Positions 9,920 to 19,920 of a DNA stretch of 64,000 nt are shown one piece after another. The notes beneath the pieces are model-generated. The model made no database searches. It was not told the DNA's origin and saw nothing but the letters and a program-made list of their open reading frames with translations. Source of the DNA: Hyphomicrobiales bacterium (GTDB lineage Bacteria; Pseudomonadota; Alphaproteobacteria; Rhizobiales; Rhizobiaceae). Both the position numbers and the translations under genes were made by a program. The stretch covers positions 167,926 through 231,925 of the forward strand of contig UCKU01000002.1 in the NCBI GenBank assembly GCA_900473185.1, given 5' to 3'. The first letter of the stretch is position 1; every line of letters starts with the position of its first letter.

Positions 9920-10740
9920 TCCGGCTTGCGGTCGAGAACCGGCAGCGGATGCCTGTCCTCACCGATCTGCGGCATGCAATTCAGCAGGCCTTGCGTATAG
10001 GGATGCTTCGCGTTGCGAAGCTCGGATGCGGCAATCTCTTCGACGATACGACCGGCATACATGACGATGACGCGGTCGCAGAAAGAGGAGACGAGCCTTA
10101 GATCGTGGGAGACGAAGATCAGCCCCATGCCGCGCTCGGACACCAGTCGGTCCATGATCCTCAAAACATCGAGCTGGACTGTTACGTCGAGGGCCGAAGT
10201 GGGCTCGTCGGCGATCAGCAGCTCCGGCCCGGCGATCAGCATCATGGCGATCATCGCACGCTGGCCCATGCCGCCCGAAACCTCATGCGGATAAAGATCG
10301 AAGACGCGGTTGGGATCACGGATCTGCACCGCTTCCAGCATATCGAGCGCACGGTCCCGCGCCTCGCCTTTGCCGACCTTCTCATGAGTGCGCAATGTTT
10401 CGCAGATCTGCTTGCCGATAGTCATGACCGGATCGAGCGAATATTTCGGGTCCTGCAGGATCATGGCAATGCGCTTACCGCGCAACTTGCGCCGTTCGGC
10501 AGCCGATGCCTTGAGGAGATCAAGGCCGCTGAAATCCAGCGTGTCGGCGGTGACGACACCGTGCGTCGGTGTCAGCCCCATGATGGCACGGCCGGTCTGC
10601 GACTTGCCGGAGCCGGATTCGCCGACGATGCCGAGACGCTCCTTGCCGAGCGTGAACGACACGCCACGCACGGCCTCGATAACACCGGTGCGGGTCGGGT
10701 AGCTGACACGCAGGTTTTCGACGGTCAGAAGCGAGCTCAT
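9907..10740 (-). CDS. peptide ABC transporter, ATP-binding protein (DppD type)
   Basis: The second ATPase of the peptide importer, 277 residues. It shows Walker A GESGSGKSQTGRAIMG, a slightly degenerate signature VSGGMGQRAMIAMML, and Walker B LLIADEPTSALDVTVQ. The C-terminus contains HPYTQGLLNCMP, the region typical of oligopeptide-family ATPases. It overlaps the permease gene upstream by four bases and the second ATPase gene downstream by 13. It should pair with the 9161-9919 product as a heterodimer under the two permeases. Confidence 0.9.
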   Translation of the reverse strand: MSSLLTVENLRVSYPTRTGVIEAVRGVSFTLGKERLGIVGESGSGKSQTGRAIMGLTPTHGVVTADTLDFSGLDLLKASAAERRKLRGKRIAMILQDPKYSLDPVMTIGKQICETLRTHEKVGKGEARDRALDMLEAVQIRDPNRVFDLYPHEVSGGMGQRAMIAMMLIAGPELLIADEPTSALDVTVQLDVLRIMDRLVSERGMGLIFVSHDLRLVSSFCDRVIVMYAGRIVEEIAASELRNAKHPYTQGLLNCMPQIGEDRHPLPVLDRKPEWAL

Positions 10741-11672
10741 TGGCCGGCCTCCTTCGGATCGAGCGCATCGCGCAGGCCATCACCCAACAGGTTGAAGCCG
10801 AGGCTGACGACGAGGATGGCGATGCCGGGCATGGCCGCGACCCACCATTGGTCGAGGATGAAGCGGCGACCGGAGGCGATCATCGCGCCCCATTCCGGCA
10901 GCGGCGGCTGTGCGCCGAGGCCGAGGAAGCCGAGGCCGGCGGCCGTCAGGATGATGCCCGCCATGTCGAGCGTCACACGCACGATCAGCGAGGAGATGCA
11001 GAGCGGCATGACATGTCGGACGATGATGCGCAGCGGCGAGGCGCCCATCAGCTTGACCGCCGAAATATAGTCGGACCGCCGGACCGTCAGTGTCTCGGCG
11101 CGGGCGATGCGCGCATATGGCGGCCAGGAGGTGATGGCGATGGCGATGATGGCGTTCTGGATGCCGGGACCGAGCGCTGCGACGAAGGCAAGCGCCAGCA
11201 CGAGCTTCGGGAAGGCAAGGAAGATATCGGTGATACGCATCAGCGTCGCATCCACCCATCCGCCGGCATAGCCCGACACCGTGCCGACGATGAGGCCGAC
11301 CGGCGCGGAGATGATGGCGACCAGCACCACGACGAGCAGCGTCAACCGCGAGCCGTAGACGAGGCGCGAGAAGATATCGCGGCCCTGATCATCGGTGCCG
11401 AGAAGATAGCCGGCGCTGCCGGGCGGCAGCAGGCGGGCATTCATGAGATCGCCGACAACGGGATTGTGGGTGGCGATCAGATTGGCAAAGGCAGCAATCA
11501 GCAGCAACGCCACGATGATCAGCAGGCCGACGACGGCAAGCCGGTTTGCCGTAAACTGCCGCCAGGTAACGTAGGCGCGGCCGAGCCGGGCCTGCGTGCG
11601 CGACTGCGGCCGGTCGGACAGCAACCAGTCACGGCGGCTCAAGGGTGTGGAAGGCGTGGTCGGAACCGTCAT
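10737..11672 (-). CDS. peptide ABC transporter permease (DppC type)
   Basis: An inner-membrane permease of 311 residues with an N-terminal cytoplasmic tail, a first helix near residues 45-70 (VVGLLIIVALLLIAAF), and four to five further helices. The binding-protein-dependent EAA loop is present as RAETLTVRRSDYISAVKLMGA-like sequence. The periplasmic motif GTDDQGRDIFSRLVYGSR is diagnostic of the DppC/OppC family. Its ATG overlaps the stop of the DppB-type gene by four bases. Confidence 0.92.
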   Translation of the reverse strand: MTVPTTPSTPLSRRDWLLSDRPQSRTQARLGRAYVTWRQFTANRLAVVGLLIIVALLLIAAFANLIATHNPVVGDLMNARLLPPGSAGYLLGTDDQGRDIFSRLVYGSRLTLLVVVLVAIISAPVGLIVGTVSGYAGGWVDATLMRITDIFLAFPKLVLALAFVAALGPGIQNAIIAIAITSWPPYARIARAETLTVRRSDYISAVKLMGASPLRIIVRHVMPLCISSLIVRVTLDMAGIILTAAGLGFLGLGAQPPLPEWGAMIASGRRFILDQWWVAAMPGIAILVVSLGFNLLGDGLRDALDPKEAGQ

Positions 11673-12736
11673 CGGTTGCGCGTCCTCGGGTCGAGTATCC
11701 GATAGAGAAGATCGGAAAGAAGGTTGATGCCGACAAACACCGTGCCGATGACGATCGTGCCGCCAAGTACGGCGTTCATGTCGGCGTTTTGCAGCGAGTT
11801 GGTGATGTAGAGGCCGATTCCGGGCCAGGAGAAGACCGTCTCTGTCAGTACCGAGCCTTCAAGCAGGCCTGCATAGGAAAGCGCTATGACGGTCACAAGC
11901 GGCACCGCCGCATTTCTCAACGCATGACCCCAGATCACCCGCGTTTCCGATAGGCCCTTGGCGCGGGCTGCCACCACATATTCCTGCGACAGCTCGTTCA
12001 GCATGAAGCTGCGGGTCATGCGGCTGATATAGGCGAGCGAGAAATAGCCGAGCAGCGAGGCCGGCAGGATAATGTGGCGGAAGACATCATAGAAAACATC
12101 CCACTGCCCCTGCCAGGCACTATCGAGGAGATAGAAGCCGGTGACCGGCGTAAAACTATATTCATAGACGATGTCGATGCGGCCGGGGAAAGCCACCCAG
12201 CGCAGCCGCGCATAGAAGATGACGAGCGAGATCAGCGCCAGCCAGAAGATCGGCACCGAATAGCCGACGAGGCCGATGACGCGCACGACCTGATCGGCAA
12301 TGCTGCCGCGGCGCACGGCAGCGAGAACGCCGAGCGGCACGCCGATAACGGAACCGATGATCGTGCCGACGGTCGCAAGTTCCAGCGTGGCCGGGAAGAC
12401 GCGGCGAATATCGACCATGACCGGATTGGTGGTCAGGACGGAATTGCCGAAATCACCGGAAAGGATGCCCTTCAGATAGATGTAGAACTGCTCGTAGAGC
12501 GGCAGGTCAAAGCCCATCTCGCGGCGAACACGCTCCACCACATGGGTCGGCGCGCGATCGCCGAGTATGGCGAGCACGGGATCGATCGGCACGACGCGGC
12601 CGATGAAGAAGGTGACGGCCAGAAGGCCGAGATAGGTGGTGGCGGCGGCGAAGAGGAAACGCCCCAGCGCCTTCGCAAAGGAGAGTGCACGGCCCTTGCG
12701 GGGCCGCGCCTCCTGTCTTGTTTCGACGATGCTCAC
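11669..12736 (-). CDS. peptide ABC transporter permease (DppB type)
   Basis: A partner permease of 355 residues. It opens with a basic cytoplasmic tail, then a helix (LFAAATTYLGLLAVTFFI), the periplasmic domain containing GDFGNSVLTTNPV, and the EAA-type loop EYVVAARAKGLSETRVIWGHA. It ends in a C-terminal helix followed by YRILDPRTRNR, a typical DppB ending. The spacing to the binding-protein gene upstream is about 21 bases, so the genes form one operon. Confidence 0.92.
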   Translation of the reverse strand: MSIVETRQEARPRKGRALSFAKALGRFLFAAATTYLGLLAVTFFIGRVVPIDPVLAILGDRAPTHVVERVRREMGFDLPLYEQFYIYLKGILSGDFGNSVLTTNPVMVDIRRVFPATLELATVGTIIGSVIGVPLGVLAAVRRGSIADQVVRVIGLVGYSVPIFWLALISLVIFYARLRWVAFPGRIDIVYEYSFTPVTGFYLLDSAWQGQWDVFYDVFRHIILPASLLGYFSLAYISRMTRSFMLNELSQEYVVAARAKGLSETRVIWGHALRNAAVPLVTVIALSYAGLLEGSVLTETVFSWPGIGLYITNSLQNADMNAVLGGTIVIGTVFVGINLLSDLLYRILDPRTRNR

Positions 12737-12757
12737 TGGATCAGCCTAGCCGGCTCA

Positions 12758-14398
12758 TCACTTCGAAATCGGGCCTACATAGTTCGTGTCGAAGCTGGGA
12801 CCCAGCTTGAAGTCCTTGAGGCTCTTGCGATAGCCGGCCACTTCGATCTGCTGGAAGATGACGACGAAGGGGCTGTTGGCCAGGAACTTTTTCTGGACAT
12901 CCTCATACATGGCCGCACGCTTGGCGGCGTCACGTTCAAGAAGTGCAGCCTTCGTTTCCTTGTCGAGCTCAGGCGCTTCCCAGGTATTGCGCCATGCGAG
13001 CGTCTTCACCGTACCGGCGTCAGAATTGTCCGGGTTGGATGTGAAGGTATCGGCGTTGGAATTCGGGTCGAAATAGTCCGAGCCCCACTGGCCGATATAT
13101 ATGTCGTGCGTGCGGGCGCGGTACTTGGTCAGCGTCTGCTTGCCGTCACCGGGGATGATCTCCATCTTCACGCCGGCCTGGGCGAGCGTCTGCTGCATGG
13201 ATTCGGCAATGCCGGTGACCGGCTGGGTGTTGCGCACATCCATGGTGACCGAGAAACCATCCGGCAGGCCGGCCTTGGCGAGCAGTTCCTTCGCCTTGGC
13301 AACGTCGAGCTTGTAGGGGTTCTCATTCAGCGCGCCGAGCTGGCCGGTCGGCAGGAAGGTCTGGTGGATCTCGCCGATACCCTTGATAAGGGTCGCGCCG
13401 ATTGCATCGTAGTCGACCAGATATTTGAAGGCTTCCTGGACCTCAGGCTTCTTCAGGTTCTCGTTCTTGCTGTTGAGGCTGACATAATAGACCGTGCTCT
13501 TCGGCGCATTGGTGGTCGCGAGATCCGCATTTTTGGTCACAGCGTCGAGGTCGCCGGGCTCCAGGTTGCGGGCGATATCGATATCGCCGGCCTCAAGCGC
13601 CAGGCGCTGAGCCGAGCTTTCCTTCATGTAGCGGTAGATGACGCGATTAAGCTTTGCCTTCTCGCCGTAATAGTTGTCGTTGCGCTCCATGACGACGACT
13701 TCGTTGGCGCGCCACTCGCGCAGCTTGTAAGCGCCGGAGCCGGCATAATTCGTCTTCAGCCAATCATTGCCGAAATCGTTGTCGTACTTGTGGTCCGCAT
13801 CGACGGTGACCGGCTTCACATGGTCCATCACCACCTTCTTGTCGACGACGGAAGCCACCGTTGCCGTCAGGCAGTTCAGCACGAAGCTCGGCGCATAGGC
13901 CTTGTCGACAGTGAAGGTGAAGGTGGTCGGATCGACAGCCTTAGCCTTTTCGGTGACGTTGTCGCCGGTCAGGCCGAACTGGGTGAGAATGAAGGCCGGG
14001 CTCTTGTCGAGCTTCACGGCACGCTCGAAGGACCAGGCAACGTCTTCGGCGGTGATCGGATTGCCGGAGGCGAACTTCAGATCCGGCTTCAGCTTGAACG
14101 TATAGGTCAGGCCGTCATCGGAAACGGTCCAGCTGTCGGCGAGATCGCCCTTGATCTTTGAAGTGTCGTTCATGTCGAGACGAACGAGCAGGCTGTAGGT
14201 GTTGCTCGTGACTTCCGCAGTCGAAAGCTCGAAAGCTTCGCCCGGATCCATCGTGATGATGTCGTCGATGGCAAAACCTTCGACGAGCGTGTCCTTCGGC
14301 GTCTCTGCGAAGGCAGCGGGCGCTGCTACCATCAGGAGCGAAAGGGCAGCCCCTGCGGAAAGAAGGCGGAAGCTGCGGTTGAGTTTGGTAATCATCAT
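12758..14398 (-). CDS. peptide ABC transporter substrate-binding protein (SBP_bac_5)
   Basis: A periplasmic binding protein of 546 residues that captures peptides for the downstream permeases. A signal peptide ends at about residue 31 (AAPAAFAE). Family features include the N-terminal LADSWTVSDDGLTYTFKLKP block and WRANEVVVMERNDNYYG. The gene starts at ATG 14398 with GGGGAAC seven bases upstream; a second ATG follows immediately. It lies 44 bases from the dipeptidase gene, which supports peptides as substrate. Other SBP_bac_5 proteins bind opines, nickel or glutathione, so the ligand remains an inference. Confidence 0.9.
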   Translation of the reverse strand: MMITKLNRSFRLLSAGAALSLLMVAAPAAFAETPKDTLVEGFAIDDIITMDPGEAFELSTAEVTSNTYSLLVRLDMNDTSKIKGDLADSWTVSDDGLTYTFKLKPDLKFASGNPITAEDVAWSFERAVKLDKSPAFILTQFGLTGDNVTEKAKAVDPTTFTFTVDKAYAPSFVLNCLTATVASVVDKKVVMDHVKPVTVDADHKYDNDFGNDWLKTNYAGSGAYKLREWRANEVVVMERNDNYYGEKAKLNRVIYRYMKESSAQRLALEAGDIDIARNLEPGDLDAVTKNADLATTNAPKSTVYYVSLNSKNENLKKPEVQEAFKYLVDYDAIGATLIKGIGEIHQTFLPTGQLGALNENPYKLDVAKAKELLAKAGLPDGFSVTMDVRNTQPVTGIAESMQQTLAQAGVKMEIIPGDGKQTLTKYRARTHDIYIGQWGSDYFDPNSNADTFTSNPDNSDAGTVKTLAWRNTWEAPELDKETKAALLERDAAKRAAMYEDVQKKFLANSPFVVIFQQIEVAGYRKSLKDFKLGPSFDTNYVGPISK

Positions 14399-14442
14399 GG
14401 TTTGTTCCCCTGTTTTGATTGATTACTAAGTATTATTTGGTT

Positions 14443-15501
14443 TCAGGCGTCCTCTTCCCTCCACGCCGAAGCCAGAATGCGAAGCCAGTTTTCGCTGGCC
14501 ATTTTGGTCAAGTCCTCCTCACCATAGCCAGCTTGCCGGAGAGCGGCAATCAGCCTCAGGTTGCCCGAGGCATCACCGATTTCTTCCGGAATGGTAGCAC
14601 CGTCAAAGTCCGAGCCGAGCGCCACGCAATCGATCCCGATACGGTTCACGAGATAGTCGATATGGCGGATCATGTCGGAAAGCGGCGTATCTGCATCGGA
14701 GCGGCCGTCCGGACGAAGCATCGCCGTCGCATAATTCACGCCGACGAGGCCGCGACGCTCACGGATCGCATCAAGCTGCCTGTCGGTGAGGTTGCGCGCG
14801 ACCGGCGTCAGTGCATGGACGTTGGAATGGCTGGCGACAAGCGGCTGATCGCTCGTCTTCGCCACATCCCAGAAGCCCTTCTCGGTGATATGGGCAAGGT
14901 CGACCATGATTCCGAGGCGGTTGCACTCGCGCACCAGCGCAAAGCCGGCTTCTGTCAGACCCGGCGCCGTATCCGGCGAGCTCGGGAAGGCGAAAGGCAC
15001 GCCGTGACCGAAGATATTGTGCCGGCTCCACACCGGGCCGAGCGAGCGCAGCCCGGCGGCGTAAAAGACATCAAGCGCAGCAAGATCGGCGCCGATCGCC
15101 TCGCAGCCCTCGATATGCATGACAGCAGCGAAAATGCCTGATGCCATCGCCTTGCGGATATCTTTCACCGTGCGGCAGAGCCGCCAGGCGCCGGCGCGGT
15201 CGAGCCGGAGCGCAATCGCCGCCATTTCCGTAGCAATTGTGAGCGACGGCAGTGGATCAAGGGGGGCAGCAAGCGGCGTCGCGTAGTGGCCGTTCCCATC
15301 CGGATCGGCAAAAACCAGATCGCCCGAGGGAATGTAGATCGCACAAAGGCCGCCCGCCAGACCGCCGGCCTTCGACCGCGGGGCATCTATATGGCCTGCG
15401 GTCGTACCGTTAGCAAATTCCGCAACCGGATCACTTCCGTCTTTCGCATGGGACCAGAGTCGAAGGAGAACGTCGTTATGACCGTCGAATACGAGTTGCA
15501 T
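14443..15501 (-). CDS. membrane dipeptidase (peptidase M19 family)
   Basis: A zinc dipeptidase of 352 residues that hydrolyses dipeptides, including D-amino-acid and dehydro-dipeptides in other family members. The N-terminal metal motif is FDGHNDVLLR; further ligands lie in HIEGCEAI, ASHSNVHAL and GSDFDGATIPEEIGD. I chose ATG 15501 (MQLVFDGHND), which has AGGAAAG just upstream; the upstream extension to 15543 looks non-coding. It is the first gene of the peptide-transport operon, so imported peptides are probably cleaved by it, although no signal peptide is visible. Confidence 0.9.
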   Translation of the reverse strand: MQLVFDGHNDVLLRLWSHAKDGSDPVAEFANGTTAGHIDAPRSKAGGLAGGLCAIYIPSGDLVFADPDGNGHYATPLAAPLDPLPSLTIATEMAAIALRLDRAGAWRLCRTVKDIRKAMASGIFAAVMHIEGCEAIGADLAALDVFYAAGLRSLGPVWSRHNIFGHGVPFAFPSSPDTAPGLTEAGFALVRECNRLGIMVDLAHITEKGFWDVAKTSDQPLVASHSNVHALTPVARNLTDRQLDAIRERRGLVGVNYATAMLRPDGRSDADTPLSDMIRHIDYLVNRIGIDCVALGSDFDGATIPEEIGDASGNLRLIAALRQAGYGEEDLTKMASENWLRILASAWREEDA

Positions 15502-15713
15502 CTGCTTTCCTGCACTGCCCGAACGGGCGGATCGAAGCGGCAAGAATAGAAAAGCTGGCAGAAAGCGCCACCTATTTTTTTACAAATGCGCAATGGAGAA
15601 ACCGTGCAATTTTGCGATGCAAAAAGGTAACGTCACAAATACCCTGGACGCCGCAGTCCGCAGGCTCAACCGCCGCGGAATGTCTTTTTCTGCCAACGAT
15701 CTGAGAGAACCCC

Positions 15714-16265
15714 ATGAGTGAGGAAATTTTCCAGGCGCTTATTCGACAATACCCGGATGCCAGGCTGACGACAGCCGACCAGCCCTTGCCGGAAGCCGAT
15801 TTTGAGACACAGAAACACAAGCACTTTTCCCGTCGGGCGTTGGGCGGAGCGATCGGCATCATCAGCAATGCCAAAGGCCAAATCGTCCTGGCGAAGAGAA
15901 GCGGTATGCATGCAGGCTGGTCTCTGCCGGGCGGAACGGTCGAAAAAGGCGAGGATTTCTCCACAGCATTTCGCCGGGAGATAATGGAAGAGATCGGCGT
16001 GTCTTTGGATCTGCTAGATCTGATCGAAGTTGAACGAAAAAAGTTTATTTCACCACAAGGCGAAACCTTCGATTTTCTGCTCACCGTCTTCAAAGCATGG
16101 ATGCGTGAGGAAGAGTTGCCGGGACCGACGGATGACGCTATCGCGGAGGGACTGGAAATTGCTCTCTTCTACCCGGCCGATATTCCTTCCGAGATGATTT
16201 TGGGTGATCGCCAGAAACTCACGCACCATCTGAAGACATCGGGAGCCCTGGATCCTTCATCGTAA
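15714..16265 (+). CDS. NUDIX hydrolase
   Basis: A pyrophosphohydrolase of 183 residues acting on a nucleoside diphosphate-linked substrate. The complete Nudix box is present: GGTVEKGEDFSTAFRREIME continuing EIGV, matching Gx5Ex7REUxEExGU. The segment before it (ALGGAIGIISNAKGQIVLAKR) forms the usual first strands, and the C-terminus (DAIAEGLEIALFYPADIPSE) resembles GDP-mannose or ADP-sugar pyrophosphatase relatives. It is monocistronic, divergent from the dipeptidase gene and followed by its own terminator. The substrate cannot be read from the sequence. Confidence 0.88.
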   Translation: MSEEIFQALIRQYPDARLTTADQPLPEADFETQKHKHFSRRALGGAIGIISNAKGQIVLAKRSGMHAGWSLPGGTVEKGEDFSTAFRREIMEEIGVSLDLLDLIEVERKKFISPQGETFDFLLTVFKAWMREEELPGPTDDAIAEGLEIALFYPADIPSEMILGDRQKLTHHLKTSGALDPSS

Positions 16266-16292
16266 TCGCAGCCATTCTCCATGAAACAATGA

Positions 16293-16314
16293 AGGGGGCC
16301 GAAGCCCCCTTTTT
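16293..16314 (+). terminator. rho-independent terminator of the NUDIX gene
   Basis: The stem GGGGGC / GCCCCC with a CGAA tetraloop is followed by TTTTT. It lies 28 bases after the NUDIX stop codon, just before the convergent sugar-permease gene. Confidence 0.88.
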
Positions 16315-16319
16315 CCGGT

Positions 16320-17345
16320 TCAGTGCTTGGTTCGTTTCTTCTGCCTGTAGACGTCGATGACGACAGCCGCGATGATGATGACGCCCTTGACGATTTCCTG
16401 GTAATAGGCGTCGATCCTGAGGAAAGTGAAGCCTGACGTCATGACGCCGAGGATGATGGTGCCGATGACGGTGCCGGTGATGCGGCCGACGCCACCTGTG
16501 AGCGAGGTGCCGCCGATGACGGTCGCGGCGATCGCGTCGAGTTCATAGCCGACCCCCATGCTCGCTTGCGCGGTTTCAGCGCGCGCAGCCGTAACGATGC
16601 CGGCAAGACCGGCAAGCAGTCCCGCTATCACATAGACCTTGACGAGGTGCGCCTCGATATTGATGCCGGACACGCGCGCAGCCTGCGGGTTCGCACCGAT
16701 GGCATAGGTGAACTTGCCATAGCGCGTGTAGCGCAGCGCAATATGAAAGATAAGCGCGACGACGAGGAAAACGACGACCGGCCACGCCTTGGTTCCGATG
16801 AAATGAAACTGCTCGGTAATGCCGGAAACCGGCTGTCCCTTTGTGTACCACTTCGCCACACCTCTGGCCGAAACGAACATGCCGAGCGTCGCGATGAACG
16901 GTGGGATCTTCGTATAGGCGATGAGCGCGCCGTTTATGAGACCGGCAGCCGCCCCGATCAGCAGGCCGATCATGATCGGCACGAAAGCCGGCAGGTCGGT
17001 CAGCGAGGGGAAGACGGCTCGTCCCCAGGTAGAGGACTGGGCGAAGCTCGTTGCGATCATCGCCGTCATGCCGACGACCGAGCCCGACGAAAGATCGATG
17101 CCGCCGGTGATGATGACCTGTGTCACGCCGACGGCGATAATACCGATGACGGAAACCTGCAGGATCATGATCGTCAGGCGCTGCGAATTCAGAAGGAAAC
17201 TCTGGCCGATGAACAGCCAGCCGAGCACTTCATAGATAAGCGCAATGCCGACCAGCACAAGGAAGATGCTGAGCTCCGGCGGCATGCGCCGCCGCCTCGG
17301 CCGGGTTGCGAGCGGAGCCGTGCCCTCTACTGCCTTGGTACTCAT
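16320..17345 (-). CDS. sugar/inositol ABC transporter permease (RbsC family)
   Basis: An inner-membrane permease of 341 residues for a CUT2-class importer. Many hydrophobic segments are visible, with the family hallmarks GGIDLSSGSVVGMTAM and IGGTSLTGGVGRITGTVIG. I chose ATG 17345 (MSTKAVEG) because GGGAGG sits six bases upstream; the eight extra residues from 17369 are unlikely. It is the last gene after the binding protein and ATPase, an order typical of rhizobial inositol (intABC-like) and ribose systems. The substrate is not proven by the permease sequence. Confidence 0.92.
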   Translation of the reverse strand: MSTKAVEGTAPLATRPRRRRMPPELSIFLVLVGIALIYEVLGWLFIGQSFLLNSQRLTIMILQVSVIGIIAVGVTQVIITGGIDLSSGSVVGMTAMIATSFAQSSTWGRAVFPSLTDLPAFVPIMIGLLIGAAAGLINGALIAYTKIPPFIATLGMFVSARGVAKWYTKGQPVSGITEQFHFIGTKAWPVVVFLVVALIFHIALRYTRYGKFTYAIGANPQAARVSGINIEAHLVKVYVIAGLLAGLAGIVTAARAETAQASMGVGYELDAIAATVIGGTSLTGGVGRITGTVIGTIILGVMTSGFTFLRIDAYYQEIVKGVIIIAAVVIDVYRQKKRTKH

Positions 17346-17379
17346 GTCAAACCTCCCTTGGGTGATCACGGGCAGCGCA

Positions 17380-18921
17380 TCACTGCGCAGCCAGCTCCAT
17401 CACCTTGATCTGCGTTGCTTCATCGCGATTGAGGAAACCGGTCACGCGTCCTTCATGCATGACCATGATGCGGTCGCTCATGCCGAGCACTTCGGGCATC
17501 TCGGACGATATCATGATGATCGCCACGCCGTTTCGCGCCATTTCGGTGACCAGCCGATGAATTTCCGCCTTGGCGCCGACATCGATGCCGCGCGTCGGCT
17601 CGTCGAGGATCAAAATCTTCGGATGGGTGAGCAACCAGCGCCCGATCAGCACTTTCTGTTGATTGCCGCCCGAAAGATTCTCGACACGCTCGTAAAGATT
17701 GGGCGTTTTCACGCGTAGCCTTTTTGCCATGTCTTCGCAGGTCGCCTCGATCGCACTCTGCTGCACGAAGCCGCCCTTGACATATCTGTCCTGCAGGACG
17801 GCAATCTGCATGTTCTCCAGAATATCGAGGATCAGCAGACAACCGGTGTCTTTCCGATCCTCGGTCAGAAACGCCATCTGGTGACGGATGGCCTCGGTCG
17901 GCGAGGATATGGTCACCGGCTTGCCGAAGAGTTCGACCGAGCCGGAACTCGCCGGCGTTACCCCGAAAAGCGTTTCGGCGACGTTCGAGCGCCCGGAGCC
18001 GACAAGGCCGGCCACACCGAGAATCTCGCCGGCTCTCACCTCGAAGGAGACGTCGCGGAAGACCCTGTTGAGACAGAGATCCTTGACCGAGAGCACGACC
18101 TCGCCAATCGGCACCTCTTCCTTGGGGAACATCTGGGTGATCTCGCGCCCGACCATCATGCGGATGATGTCGTCGCGGGTGACCTCGGTCGAGGCATGCG
18201 TGCCGATATAGCGGCCGTCGCGGAAAACGGAGAACTCGTCGGCGATTTCGAAGAGCTCGTTCATCTTATGAGTGATGTAGACGATCCCGATGCCTTGGGA
18301 CCTAAGGTCGCGGATGATACGGAAAAGATGCTCGACCTCGCGCTCCGTCAACGCAGAAGTCGGCTCGTCCATGATGAGGACGTCGGAATTATAGGAAACC
18401 GCCTTGGCGATCTCGACCATCTGCCGGTTTGCGACCGAGAGATAGCGGACCTCGATATCGGGATCGATCGCGATATTGAGCCGGGCAAACAGCTCCTCGG
18501 TCATGCGATGCATTACGCCATGATCGACGAAACCGAAGCGGTTCTTAGGCTCGCGGCGAATCCAGATGTTTTCCGCGACCGTCATGAACGGCATCAGATT
18601 CAGTTCCTGATGGATCATGGCGATGCCGTTTTCCAGCGCATCGAGCGGAGATTTCAGCCGGATTTCGACCCCTTTCAGGCGGATAGCGCCCTTGTCGGGC
18701 GTGTAGATGCCGGCGAGGATCTTCATTAGCGTCGACTTGCCGGCGCCGTTTTCACCCATCAGCGCATGCACGGAGGCGCGCTTCAGCCGGAACTGCACGT
18801 CGTCGAGCGCGACGACGCCTGGAAATTCCTTGCGAACGCCCTCTGCGCTCAAGAGATATTCCGCATTCGGAACTGCGCCGCTCGCGCGCACGGCGGCCAT
18901 GGTTGATGGGCTGACGGCCAT
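17380..18921 (-). CDS. sugar/inositol ABC transporter ATP-binding protein (RbsA/MglA type)
   Basis: A double-domain ATPase of 513 residues. The N-terminal half has Walker [15 protein letters not shown], a degenerate signature ([16 protein letters not shown]) and Walker [12 protein letters not shown]. The C-terminal half lacks an intact Walker A, having [16 protein letters not shown], but has [15 protein letters not shown] and [14 protein letters not shown]. This asymmetry is usual for CUT2 ATPases. ATG 18921 is preceded by GGAGGAGAT. The gene sits 69 bases after the binding-protein gene. Confidence 0.94.
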   Translation of the reverse strand: MAVSPSTMAAVRASGAVPNAEYLLSAEGVRKEFPGVVALDDVQFRLKRASVHALMGENGAGKSTLMKILAGIYTPDKGAIRLKGVEIRLKSPLDALENGIAMIHQELNLMPFMTVAENIWIRREPKNRFGFVDHGVMHRMTEELFARLNIAIDPDIEVRYLSVANRQMVEIAKAVSYNSDVLIMDEPTSALTEREVEHLFRIIRDLRSQGIGIVYITHKMNELFEIADEFSVFRDGRYIGTHASTEVTRDDIIRMMVGREITQMFPKEEVPIGEVVLSVKDLCLNRVFRDVSFEVRAGEILGVAGLVGSGRSNVAETLFGVTPASSGSVELFGKPVTISSPTEAIRHQMAFLTEDRKDTGCLLILDILENMQIAVLQDRYVKGGFVQQSAIEATCEDMAKRLRVKTPNLYERVENLSGGNQQKVLIGRWLLTHPKILILDEPTRGIDVGAKAEIHRLVTEMARNGVAIIMISSEMPEVLGMSDRIMVMHEGRVTGFLNRDEATQIKVMELAAQ

Positions 18922-18990
18922 ATCATCTCCTCCGGATACGGACAGGCTGAAAGGATGCGGGCAGAGCCCGCATCCTGCTTGGCGTTTGCC

Positions 18991-19920
18991 TCAGTTCTTA
19001 GTGACGAAGTCCTTGACGTTGGCAGGCGTGACGAGCTGGAAGGGGATGTAGACCTTCTTGTCGGCCTTTTCGCCCTTGGCAATCTTGAGTGCCGTATCGA
19101 GAGCGCCCTTGCCCTGGCCGGCGGCATCCTGGAACACGGTGACGTCGAGGTCACCCGCCTGCATGGCGGCAAGCGCGTCCTGCGTGGCGTCGACGCCGCC
19201 GACGACAACCTTGCTCATATCCTTGCCGGCGGCCTTCAGCGCCTGGATGGCGCCGATCGCCATTTCGTCGTTGTTGGAGATCACGGCGTCGAACTCGATG
19301 CCGCTGGAGAGCCAGTTGGTCATCAGGTCGGCGCCCTGGGTACGATCCCAGTTGGCCGTCTGCTCTTCCACGATCTCCAGTCCCTTGCATTCGTCCGTCT
19401 TGATGACGTCATGAACGTCCTGGGTCCGCATGCGCGCAGCCTGGTTGGAGAGTTCGCCCATGATGACGACGGCCTTGCCCTTGCCGCCGAGAATACGGCA
19501 GATTTCCTTGGTTTCCAGTGTGCCGGATTCCTGTTCGTTGGAAGCCACGAAAGCCTGCTTCTCCGGCAGTGTGTCGACGTTGACCGGCTGGCGGTTGACA
19601 TAAACCAGCGGAATGCCTGCATCGGCCGCAAGCTTCGACATTGCCGTCGTCGCATCGGTATCGACAGGGTTGACGATGATCGCATCGACCTTGGAGGCGA
19701 TGAAATTCTGGATCTGGCTCTGCTGCTTGGAAACGTCGTTCTGCGCGTCTTCAACCTGCAGCGTGACCCCACTAAGCGTCTTTGCATAATCGGTCATGCC
19801 GTTGCGCAGAACGGTCAGGAAGTTGTCGTCGAATTTGGCCATCGAAACGCCGACAGTTTCTGCGTGTGCGGCCGTCGACAGGACGAGCGCCATCGCAGTT
19901 CCCAGGATGAATTTTTTCAT
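18991..19920 (-). CDS. sugar-binding protein of ABC transporter (inositol/rhizopine/ribose type)
   Basis: A periplasmic protein of 309 residues with a signal peptide ending at about residue 20 (LSTAAHAE). The fold is periplasmic-binding-protein type I: VSMAKFDDNFLTVLRNGM at the N-terminus, VDAIIVNPVDTDATT, and the C-terminal VGGVDATQDALAAM. The wording around MAKFDDNFL and GVDATQ resembles inositol- and rhizopine-binding proteins (IntA, IbpA, MocB) more than classic RbsB. I therefore favour myo-inositol or a related cyclitol as ligand, as an inference. It is the first gene of the three-gene operon. Confidence 0.88.
   Translation of the reverse strand: MKKFILGTAMALVLSTAAHAETVGVSMAKFDDNFLTVLRNGMTDYAKTLSGVTLQVEDAQNDVSKQQSQIQNFIASKVDAIIVNPVDTDATTAMSKLAADAGIPLVYVNRQPVNVDTLPEKQAFVASNEQESGTLETKEICRILGGKGKAVVIMGELSNQAARMRTQDVHDVIKTDECKGLEIVEEQTANWDRTQGADLMTNWLSSGIEFDAVISNNDEMAIGAIQALKAAGKDMSKVVVGGVDATQDALAAMQAGDLDVTVFQDAAGQGKGALDTALKIAKGEKADKKVYIPFQLVTPANVKDFVTKN

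Noticed and set aside
12074..14161. 695-codon open frame on the plus strand
   Set aside because: It runs antisense across the peptide permease and binding-protein genes and has no domain or ribosome binding site.
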